Source of the DNA: Dictyobacter kobayashii
GTDB taxonomy: Bacteria; Chloroflexota; Ktedonobacteria; Ktedonobacterales; Ktedonobacteraceae
Assembly: GCF_003967555.1 (NCBI RefSeq)
Contig: NZ_BIFS01000002.1
Span: 2,232,001-2,296,000, forward strand
DNA: 64,000 nt
Reading direction: 5' to 3'
A model generated the notes under the pieces. That model was not told the origin of the DNA. It searched no databases and was given only the letters and a program-made list of their open reading frames with translations. This document shows, piece by piece, positions 17,010-26,129 of this stretch (its first letter is position 1; the number at the start of each line of letters is the position of its first letter). The position numbers and the translations under genes are program-made.

Positions 17010-18146
17010 GTGAAAACAAAACTTGTGGTTATTCAGCCATCTCCGCTGTGCAATATCGACTGTCGCTATTGCTATCTTCCTCAGCGCATGTTGAAAAAAC
17101 GTATTCAGTTTAATACGTTGGAGCGGATTTTCCAGGCGCTTTTCTCCTCTGCTCTGGTTGGTGATGATGTTACCTGTATCTGGCATGCCGGGGAACCACT
17201 GGTGCTTCCCATAGAATTTTATCGTGAGGCTTTTCGCCTTCAACAACAATGCAATATCCATAATGTGCATATTACGAATGTATTCCAGACCAATGCGACC
17301 TTGATTAACCAGCCATGGTGCGATTTCTTCCAGGAGGCGCTGGTCGAGATTGGGGTGAGCATCGATGGCCCGCAGCGCCTGCACGATGCTCAGCGGGTAG
17401 ATCTGTTTGGGCGTGGAACCTTTGAGCGTGTGATGCGTGGTATCCGACTGTTGCAAGAAAATGAGATACGTTTTACGACGATCTCTGTCATTAGCGAAGA
17501 GACTACCAGGCATCCAGAAGAGTTCTTCGACTTTTTTTCTGAACTGCAACCTGTCAGGCTGGGACTGAATCCCGAGGAAATGGAGGGCAGCCATGGTTCC
17601 TCGTCGCTGTATTCTGCTACAGGTTTGCTGCAATATAAAAGTTTTGTGAAACGCCTGATTGAGCTCAATCAACATGCGCAGCAACCTGTATCTATTCGCG
17701 AGATCGATTTTATGTTGTATCGTATTCAGTCTGCTCATCCTCATATTTTTGCCGAAACCAATACTCCCGCTACCATACTTAACTTTGATTGTGATGGTAA
17801 TATCTCAACTTTTTCACCTGAATTATTGACCATCACTCATCCCACCTATCAAGATTTTTTCTTTGGCAATGTCCACACTATTGCTAAACTTGATGACCTC
17901 TTTCAGCACCCTAAGTTTTTGTCCATAAATGCTGATATCCAGCGTGGTGTTTCGCGGTGCCAGGCCAGTTGTGATTATTTTCAGGTTTGTGGGGGCGGTG
18001 CCCCTTCAAATAAATTACATGAGAATGGTACCTTTGATTCGACTGAGACTCATGCCTGTCGCCTGCAAGTCAAAATGACGATGGATGCCCTGCTCGAACA
18101 CCTGGAGAAGAAGTATTACCTGGATTCTCCTCCAGATGTTCAGTAA
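17010..18146 (+). CDS. GrrM/OscB-like radical SAM/SPASM peptide maturase
   Basis: 378 aa. The radical SAM cluster CNIDCRYC gives C14, C18 and C21 (CxxxCxxC). Family-typical stretches match, from memory, the cyclophane-forming GrrM/OscB group: WHAGEPLVLPIEFYREAF, FQTNATLINQPWCDFFQE, NFDCDGNISTFSPELLT, and the SPASM cysteines in CQASCDYFQVCGGGAPSNK. These enzymes bond an aromatic ring carbon to the beta-carbon of a residue two positions later in a ribosomal peptide (three-residue cyclophanes). The start is GTG at 17010 with AGGAG about 12 bases upstream. The candidate substrate is the repeat protein at 15911-16741; no transporter or protease gene adjoins. Confidence 0.92.
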   Translation: MKTKLVVIQPSPLCNIDCRYCYLPQRMLKKRIQFNTLERIFQALFSSALVGDDVTCIWHAGEPLVLPIEFYREAFRLQQQCNIHNVHITNVFQTNATLINQPWCDFFQEALVEIGVSIDGPQRLHDAQRVDLFGRGTFERVMRGIRLLQENEIRFTTISVISEETTRHPEEFFDFFSELQPVRLGLNPEEMEGSHGSSSLYSATGLLQYKSFVKRLIELNQHAQQPVSIREIDFMLYRIQSAHPHIFAETNTPATILNFDCDGNISTFSPELLTITHPTYQDFFFGNVHTIAKLDDLFQHPKFLSINADIQRGVSRCQASCDYFQVCGGGAPSNKLHENGTFDSTETHACRLQVKMTMDALLEHLEKKYYLDSPPDVQ

Positions 18147-18183
18147 GTGGAACGCCGGTCTGGCGCTCCTATGCACTTATTGG

Positions 18184-21100
18184 CTAGTCAAAAAATTGTT
18201 CTTCGCGGATGACACGCTCAGGGGGCTTCATTTTGCGTAGCCATTCTTTGACCAGCCCGATCGGGATACGAAATTGTGTACCATTAAAACGTTCCTCTAC
18301 AATATCTTCCACAGCCAGGTGATGCAGGGCGGACAAGACCTTTTCTTGTTCATAGTTAATGCCCTGGGCATCAAATTCGGCTGAGATATCGCTCAGCGAA
18401 AAGATGCGTCCTTCCTCTCCTTTTTCCTGAGCCAGGATGGAGAGCAGAATGTGTTCCAGAGGCGATGCTGTCTGATTCCAGATCCAGTTCACACAGCCCG
18501 CCTGTTCCTCTAGAATGGTGTCCAGAACGGCATTGACATCATTTATGGTGACATAAGAACGCTTATGTTTGTTACAGTGGCCGATTAAGATCTCGCTGAT
18601 GACGTGAATGAAGTATGGCAGGTCTCCTGAAAGTTTACGTACCCGTTCCAGGGCCAGCATGTCGTATTCCATAGAGCTCTGTATAGGCTCCGTAATCAAC
18701 GCAGTCGCATCTGCTGGTTTCAGCTTGGATAAGTTGTGGTAGAGCGCTATATTGAAAAAGACAGACCAGGATTGCTCAGTCGTATGCTTGATCCTGGGGG
18801 CGCCGACCAGCAGGAAGTTGAGCCCCTGGCGATGTTGCATCAAGCTACGCAGGTAGTGCAATACATCGCGATTGATGATGCCCTGATCGATTTTTTCTTG
18901 CAGCACATCGAACTCATCTAGCAGCAGGACCAGTTTTTCGTTGGGTAATTGTTGAAACACCTCATTTAGAAATGTATCAAAGGTAGCGGTAGGATTGTTC
19001 TGGAAGCTCTCGGCTTCGGGCACGGTCACCGTGATCTGCCTGTGCAGTTTCGTCTCCTCGCTGATCCGGGTGGCAAAACCAGCAAAAAGTTGCTCCATGT
19101 TTTTGAGTGCCTGGCCCTGTAGATCAATGGGAACCGGCACGAATGGGCTCTTGGTGAGCGCGTTTGTCAATTGATAGATCAAACTGGTTTTGCCCATGCG
19201 TCGCTGACCGGAAAGTACAACCACCTTGTTCGCCGTTGTGCTACTCAGTTTTTCACGCAGGGAGTTGATATCATCTTGACGACCATAAAACATTTCGCGG
19301 TTGCGAATTGGGGTGCCGCTGGTATAAGGATTAAGAATTTCTTGATAGATGGATGTATGTTGTTGCAGGGTTACGATATCCGCGAAATCTTCGCGTTTAC
19401 CTCGCTTCTCAGCGTCGTCGTAGGTGATATGGAAACTGAGGCGTGGCGTGGTTGTGTAGGGACGAATAATAAACTCTACCGGTACTGCATTATTTGTGGT
19501 CAGTTGGAGTAGATTTCGCCGGTTCGTCCCCACCACCGAGAACTCAGGCCCATCTTCCAGCGTAATGCTAATATTATCGGCGGCACTGACACCTTTATTG
19601 CTGATCAAGAGCGAGATGGCTACTTCTTCTTCCAGGCGGATTTTGTCCTTATTGCGAATCTTAGCCTCCAGGCGCGCATTGCCGCGCAAGAGATAGATCT
19701 CATCCTTGATAATCTTGTGATGTTTATTGATCAGGATGGAAAGGATAACCAGCTCTGGCAGGCTATATCTAGGGAAGGCCTGCCTCTGGCGAATCTCTTC
19801 CTGCTGCAGATCCAGGCGAATCGCATCAACTATGTCAATGGCGGTAATCAGGCTGGTGACGCGGTCACCAACCACTTCACGTCGTTCATAGGCGCGAATA
19901 ACCTCCGAGACTTCGCGCAGTTCGCGGAAAACTTCCATACTCATACGGATGGTCTCGTAGGCGGGATCATCCGTATCTTCTATCAAAGTTGTATCGGACC
20001 ACTGGTAGCGGGCCAGGGCGCCAATCTTGTGGGCCTGGTAGATTTGTAGGAATTCGCTGTAGACCTGGTAGAGCTCTTCTCCATATACTGGATCAAACTC
20101 GAATAGTGACTGGATAATCTGTACAGTCTCTCTCAGCAGGTCTTCAATTGTTTGTTCATTAAGTTCTGTCAGCAGACGGGCCAGACATTTGAACCAGCTT
20201 TTAATGATCGGGGTGTGCGCTGAATATGAGATTTGTTCTAGCACCCTGACCCTGGTGCGGGCCGCTAGCAGGGCCAGACTATCTTGTATGATCTGCTGCG
20301 GATGCATATCGAAGTAGCGCGAGAGGGCGCGCCCTGTTTCCTGGCGTACCCATTCCTCTTCATCATTGACTGTTTTTTCGAGCAGTTGGAAGGCCCGTTC
20401 GGGATAGTTTCTGACCAGTTTTGCCAGTTGTCGTACAACAGCATGGCGTACCCACATGTCTACGTTGTGCGTAAAGTGCTCCAGGTATTCAAAGCACAGA
20501 CCATCTTCAATCCGTAAGAGTTCGGTCAGGCTCTCGACGATTGCCAGCCGTATCTCTGGATCAGGATCTGAGGAGAGATGACTTAAAAACAGGCGAGCTT
20601 GTTGGGTATTTTCGGCGTGATTATAAGGGACCAGGCAGAGCACTACGATAGAGCGAACCAGTTCTCTCCTGACCTCCAGGGATTCTTCTTTGCGCAAGGC
20701 ATCCTGGAAACGCTTGAAGTCCTCGGCTCGTCGTTGGTGCTGACCTGCCAGTTTAGCCAGCGCAAACGCCTGAATATATTCATTCTCGTGGTAGGTCAAT
20801 TGCATGATGGTTTGACGGCGCTTTTCGCTATCTCGGGGGAGCAGTTGTTGCCAGCAGTGTTCGATCTGCTCGATGAGCCGTGGCTGATTGATGATCTGGA
20901 GCAATTCTAGTTGATTCTCGGAGGCGATGGCGATCTCTAACTTGCCATCGTCATTGATATCATTGGCGCTAATTTTGCGGATACGATGTGGTTTCTGGTA
21001 TTTCCACAGGAGATCTCCATTAGCGGTTAACACATAGACATTCCCATCCGAGCTACTGGCAAGCACTTTAAGTGCGCGCTCTTCCGCTTCCTCTGGATCG

Positions 21101-23246
21101 TCCTTGAGCTTGATATCGCATACTGTAACATCCAGTACACCGCGTTTGGTTCGATAGCGCCATTTTAGATGTCCTTCATGGTCGAGCACATAGACATTGC
21201 GGTCTCGTGAGCCAACCACGACTTCGGCCAACCCATTGCGATCGATATCTTTGACGCTAAGTCCTTGAATGCGATCCTGGGTCTGATAGCTCCACTTTAA
21301 ATTTCCTTCACGATCATGTACATAGACCCCGTTGTCGGTCGATCCGCTGACAATACGATATTCGCCCTCGCTCGACCAGACATGCTCGATAAAATTGATG
21401 CCCTGGGGTGTGACAAGGCTCCCTAACTGATGTTCAAAGCTGGCATCCCAGATACATATCCGGTTATTTTCCATACCAATCAGGATTTCCAGTATCTGGC
21501 CGGGTTGATCTTTTGACCAGACCAGGCCGATGCTGCGAGCCCAATCTTGTTCTTCAATGGTCTGCTCCCTGATCGTTTCACCCCTGGCATCCAGCAGTAC
21601 ACAGCGTTGATTGCCCAGGACAGCTAGAATGGTATCTAGTTCACCATTCTGGCCGGGAATACACTTGAGCATCCGGACACGATCTTTAAAGTCCTTTTGC
21701 CAGATGATATTATGTGTGCCTTGCTCACTATTGATGGCATATATATAACCTTCATCGGTTCCTATTATAATGTCCCGTTTGTGGCTATCCTTAATATGCC
21801 CAAACTCTAATGCCCATATATATCCACGCGTGGTTACTGGTTGTGGCCAGTAATACTGCACATTCTGCTGGCGCAATAGAAGAAGGAGCGAGAGGGCATG
21901 TTCATACTGCCCTCCTCGTATAAATTCCTGTGCCTTCTCTAATTCCAGGTGTACGTGACGCAGTGGCGGAACTTCACCAACATAATCTTTCAAGACTGCC
22001 TTCTCTCTGGGTGACAGTTTTTGCATAATCTCATTCTTGCCCACAATCTGTTCATAGGGCATAACTTCCTTGTATATATCATCGAGTCTTTTGTAGAGAT
22101 TATTTGAGAATTCTACTTGAATAGCATAAACCCCGCTATCTTCCGTCCCCACGAGGATCTCCATCTGGCCATCAAAATTGATATCAGCTGCCCAGACGCT
22201 ATAGATGCAACTGCCAAAGTGCCGTTTCCAGAGCAATGAGCCACACTTGTCCAGAATATAAAGGTAACCGTCTTCTGCACCGAGTAGAATCTTCGGCTCG
22301 GAACCTTTATGGCCTTCGATCACATGAATCGCGTGTAGACGGTTGTCGAACGCTGCATCGGGTGATGATTTTTGCCATTCTTTGTGTGCTTGCCATTGCC
22401 CTGTTGCGTCTTTCTGTAATGTCCAGACAAAGAGATCTTTCCGATTAGAACTGGTGATGATACTGCGTGTCTCCCTATTTATCAGAGATGCGGCAAAAAG
22501 AGCTTGAATTTGATATCCAAGCGACACCTTGTCTTGATATCGACCCTCTGCGTCAAGGATATATAAACAGCTGTCACCCGAACCTGCCAGAATTTCTTCC
22601 TGTGCATCGCCGTCGATATCGCCTGCATAAACGCTGCGAATCCATCCCTGGGTATAATATGGATCGCTGCATAATTTCCCGGTGGCCCGATCAAGTACAT
22701 GAATACCTCGGTCCTCTGATCCGATCAGAATATTGTTCGGGGCGTGATCGCTAACATAAATTTGTCGGATCATGCGGCCCGTTGAGTAAAACCAGTCGGG
22801 CAAGCTGCGACCATCCTGGTCCAGAGCGTGTACATCTCCATTGCGCATACCCACGATGACGCATGCCTGTTTTTGTAACACTTTGCGTTGCTCGGATATG
22901 TCAGAGAGTGGAAGCGCAAAAAGTGCACTGACAGACGTCTTTCTCCAGCGTTTTTCCCACTTTACAGCTCCCATGGGGTGAGTGCCATGACGACACCGTT
23001 ACGTGCACCCACGAGAATTTCGATATCACCATCATTATCAATATCTGTGGCCTGCACATTGGTGACCCAATCACTGATGCGATAATTCCAGAGAATAGTA
23101 TTGAGTGCCGCGCTGTCCCAGAGGGCTTCTTGCAATTTATGCAATGGCTCCTGGCGAAAACTATCTGCTTGCTCGGGAAAAGGGCGATGATGAACTGGCT
23201 CCTCCCGATTGGATTCACCCTGTTGTGATTGAGAATTGATTACCAT
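18184..23246 (-). CDS. Giant beta-propeller/HEAT/ATPase protein, one frameshift
   Basis: About 1,690 residues if the break at 22975-22978 (four C on the coding strand) is repaired by one base; otherwise a short piece ends at 22962 and the main part starts at ATG 22974, overlapping 13 bases. Numbering from 22974: residues 1-300 form a first PQQ/FG-GAP-like propeller (ILIGSEDRGIHVLD, ILLGAEDGYLYILD), 300-375 helices, 383-693 a second propeller (VVVGSRDRNVYVLDHEG; Asp-rich calcium-like loops DINDDGKLEIA), 700-960 HEAT repeats, 1100-1200 a beta-sandwich, 1230-1596 a STAND-like ATPase with Walker A SGQRRMGKTS near 1256 and LVLLLDEFD. It looks like a sensor-plus-switch protein. The divergent gene at 23577 carries a related ATPase. 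Confidence 0.85.
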
Positions 23247-23576
23247 GTATTCTGCCTCTGTTCGTACTGTACACCGGTACATATTTATAGTATGAGCATC
23301 ACCCAAAAGGCATAAATCGCCTAGAGATAAGTATACTCATGTTTTACTGCCAGAGACTGCCTTGATACTGCCAGTTCCCGAAAAAACCTTGTTCCAGGCT
23401 TTCGTTGTGTCAGCATTTTGGCACATATATGGCACTATAGCTTATGAGCATGAAAGGAGATGGCATTTATACACAGGTATACTAACATAAATAATTATTA
23501 GATGGACAAGAGAGGTTGATTATGCGAAAATATTTTCAGATGAAGATCGAGCAAAGAGAGAAAGGGTGTGATCTCT

Positions 23577-24965
23577 GTGAATATCGAATTGAATAACCCA
23601 TATTATGATTATGATGCTGTTCGAGACCTCTCGATGTTCTTTGGGAGACAGAATGAGTTACGTATGCTTTATAGCGCGATTGAGAAGCGGCAGTGTTTCT
23701 CTGTGGTTGGCTCCAGGCATATTGGGAAATCTTCTTTGCTAAAATATCTCTCGCACCCGGAGCTTCGGCAACGTTATGGGCAGGAGATGAGCGATCGTAT
23801 TTTCATTTTGACTGATTGGCGTGAGTATTTACAAAAGACGCGGGAAGATTTTTTTCGCTCTGTCTGTGATCAAATTATTCATCAGAGTAGCCCTTTGCTA
23901 ATGCTTCAATCTCCTCCAGCTAATCTGAGTGGGGAAGATCGCTTTAAGCGCTTGCTAGAGGATATTCGCAATGCTGGTTTCCGGCCAGTTTTGTTGATGG
24001 ATGCCTTTGATAAGGTCACTAAAAATCCTCATTTTGATCCAGATTTTTTTTCGTTCCTGCGTGCCCTGGCTGGCATTTATGATTTGATCTCATATATCAC
24101 GGCTTCAATTAAACCCCTCTACGATGTCTGCCATTCTGATGCTGTTGCATCGTCGCCTTTTTTCAATATTTTTCAGACTTGTATCCTGAGCTCTTTGACC
24201 ATTGAGGAGACACGGCAGTTGATTACTGTGCCTGTCCAACGTATTGACCAGCAATTTACGCCCGATGAAGTTGAATGGATTATCGCCCAGGCTGGCCGCC
24301 ATCCTTTCTTTGTGCAGGTCACCTGCCGTTTCTTGTTTGAAGAAAAACTCCGTCAGCGTGCTGGTGTGGTGGACTTTGCACTGGTGCAGGAGCATATCTA
24401 TCAAGAACTGGGTCCCCACTTTGATAAAGCCTGGAATGATCTGAACGAGGATCAGCAGCGCAATTTGAGGCTGGAGGTGGCTCAGCAGGGGCTTCCCAGG
24501 CGCAAGCTAGCGGAGTTCAGTGAGAGCGTCCTTTTCCGTAAGCGTATCCGTGAGATTGTGCAGATCGATGCGCCTGAAATTACCTTTAAAGATGTGAAAG
24601 AGGCACTCGATAATATCGAGGACAATGATTTTCTGGAAAGTTGTCCGTTGGGTGCAACACATTATGTCTCGCTGCATGCCGTGGCCAACCCCGGTCTGAA
24701 AAAGGCAATGCATGTACGCGACTTTTTAAAAGCTGGCTTTGAGCGTATGCGAGCCAGTGGGGTGCGTACCGACTCTGCGCCTGAGTGGCGGCTCTATAAC
24801 ATCCTCTGGTTCCACTATTTTAAGTATCATCTGCCAAACTCCAAAACCCTGGCCCGGCTCGGTATCAGTAGCTTGCGGCAATTCTATCGTGAACAGGAAA
24901 AAGCTATCCAGGCTCTACTCAACGAGTTACAGGAACTGGAAAATGCCTCAATGAAAGAGGCTTGA
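23577..24965 (+). CDS. STAND/AAA-like ATPase with helical C terminus
   Basis: About 462 aa. The opening VRDLSMFFGRQNELRML resembles the entry to the ATPase part of the giant protein next door (REMFYGRQDDINSL). Walker A is GSRHIGKSSLL and the Walker B-like strand is RPVLLMDAFDKV (Asp-Ala-Phe-Asp, not the usual Asp-Glu). The C-terminal half is helical and may bind a partner or DNA. The start is a GTG: 23577 fits the AAAGGG site better than the in-frame GTG at 23568. A 24-codon upstream frame (23522-23596) overlaps the start. It is divergent from the propeller/ATPase gene and probably functionally linked to it. Confidence 0.8.
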   Translation: MNIELNNPYYDYDAVRDLSMFFGRQNELRMLYSAIEKRQCFSVVGSRHIGKSSLLKYLSHPELRQRYGQEMSDRIFILTDWREYLQKTREDFFRSVCDQIIHQSSPLLMLQSPPANLSGEDRFKRLLEDIRNAGFRPVLLMDAFDKVTKNPHFDPDFFSFLRALAGIYDLISYITASIKPLYDVCHSDAVASSPFFNIFQTCILSSLTIEETRQLITVPVQRIDQQFTPDEVEWIIAQAGRHPFFVQVTCRFLFEEKLRQRAGVVDFALVQEHIYQELGPHFDKAWNDLNEDQQRNLRLEVAQQGLPRRKLAEFSESVLFRKRIREIVQIDAPEITFKDVKEALDNIEDNDFLESCPLGATHYVSLHAVANPGLKKAMHVRDFLKAGFERMRASGVRTDSAPEWRLYNILWFHYFKYHLPNSKTLARLGISSLRQFYREQEKAIQALLNELQELENASMKEA

Positions 24966-24994
24966 TGCGCACGCCTGCGGGCGTGCGCATCAAG
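24961..24994 (+). terminator. Hairpin spanning the ATPase stop codon
   Basis: CTTGATGCGCACGC pairs perfectly with GCGTGCGCATCAAG around CTGCGG; the left arm contains the TGA stop of the ATPase gene. A short T-run follows at 25004. Confidence 0.75.
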
Positions 24995-25009
24995 CCCGAA
25001 CTGTTTTTT

Positions 25010-25076
25010 ATATACATTGAGGGTATTGGGAGAAATCGTGCGCTACACGATTTCTCCCAATACCCTCAATGTATAT
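25010..25076. repeat. 67-bp palindrome with 31-base perfect arms
   Basis: The left arm begins ATATACATTGAGGGTATTGG, the loop is CGCTA, and the right arm is an exact complement. It lies between convergent ATPase (+) and SDR (-) genes, right after the stop-codon hairpin at 24961-24994. Confidence 0.92.
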
Positions 25077-25111
25077 GTTTGATTTCTTTGTTTATTAATT
25101 CTGTCGATGTA

Positions 25112-25831
25112 TTATTTATTAGCGAATTTTTGCAGGCTGTCGGCGTAGACTTCGGCGGACTCTGTTTGTACGGCTTCCAGAATCTTTTCGGCTACCTGTT
25201 CTGGTGTCTCCATTGGCATGGTTCCCTGCCTGCGTTCGGGGTTTTGCTGCATGCTGATGGCATTTTTGTGGAAATCGGTGGCCGTGATACCAGGATAGAC
25301 CAGTCCGACACTGATGTTATCCTTTGCCAGCTCCTGGCGTGCTGTGAGCGAGATGGAGTTCAGGGCATGTTTGGTTGAGGCATAGGGTCCTACACCCGGC
25401 AAAACCATTTTAGTGGTGCCCGAGCTGATGTTAATAATGACCCCACCACCCTGGCTACGCATGATTGGAATTACCGCCTGCATCGCACTGATAACCCCGA
25501 TAATATTGAGCTCTACGATTGAGCGATACTGCTGGGGATCAGCCTGCTCGATTGGGACGTGCATGCCCTGTCCCGCGTTATTGATCAGGACATCAATCTG
25601 TCCATAATGTTGCTGAACCTGCTCGATCATCTGCCGAATAGCCGCTTCATCGCGCATATCAGCAGTCACCGCCAATGATTGTGGTAGTTCAGTGGCCAGT
25701 TGCTGCAATTTATCGGTTGAACGTGCCACCAGGGCGACCTTAGCTCCCTTTTGTGCGAATAAATGCGCCGTGGAGAGCCCGATCCCATTTGAGGCACCAG
25801 TAATAATGACTACTTTTCCCTCGATATCCAT
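25112..25831 (-). CDS. Short-chain dehydrogenase/reductase (SDR)
   Basis: Classical SDR of 239 aa. Cofactor loop TGASNGIG is near residues 10-17, then NNAG, and the catalytic Ser-Tyr-Lys set in ISSGTTK and YASTK. NAD(P)H-dependent oxidation or reduction of a small carbonyl/alcohol is expected; the substrate is unknown. The ATG at 25831 has AGGAG at 9-base spacing; a TTG one codon earlier is possible. Confidence 0.92.
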   Translation of the reverse strand: MDIEGKVVIITGASNGIGLSTAHLFAQKGAKVALVARSTDKLQQLATELPQSLAVTADMRDEAAIRQMIEQVQQHYGQIDVLINNAGQGMHVPIEQADPQQYRSIVELNIIGVISAMQAVIPIMRSQGGGVIINISSGTTKMVLPGVGPYASTKHALNSISLTARQELAKDNISVGLVYPGITATDFHKNAISMQQNPERRQGTMPMETPEQVAEKILEAVQTESAEVYADSLQKFANK

Positions 25832-26004
25832 CAAAAAAACTCCTGTTGATTGGTATTTGTCTGGTTCCTATCTGTATTACGATATAGCGTACGATGGGAT
25901 ATAGGTAAAAGGCAATACTTACTTAGAGCGTGTCAAGGTTGCGGCGTAGATGGCTTCTTCCGGCATAGGTTCTCCAAGCTTGAGCGCTCACAAGGGCTTC
26001 CATC

Positions 26005-26048
26005 TATTGGTGCATAGGGTGCGTGTTTGCTCACCCTATGCACCAATA
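26005..26048. repeat. 44-bp palindrome plus GC mini-hairpin
   Basis: TATTGGTGCATAGGGTG pairs with its exact complement across CGTGTTTGCT. A second hairpin GGGGCGC-GTAA-GCGCCCC follows at 26087-26104. The arrangement (long palindrome then GC mini-hairpin) mirrors the 3-copy element family but shares no flanks. It lies between the SDR start and the 3' end of the QueG-like gene. Confidence 0.85.
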
Positions 26049-26129
26049 AATAAAACAGGGGCGATCGCGCATGCGGACGCCTGTGCGGGGCGCGTAAGCG
26101 CCCCAGGAAAAAGTGTGTCTGACACTCTC

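Noticed and set aside
16008..17744. 578-codon minus-strand frame and a plus-strand frame at 16137-16793
   Set aside because: Shadows of the 36-bp Arg/Asp/Asn repeat and of the radical SAM gene; composition is repetitive (His/Asp/Cys or Ala/Asp/Met) and signals are absent.
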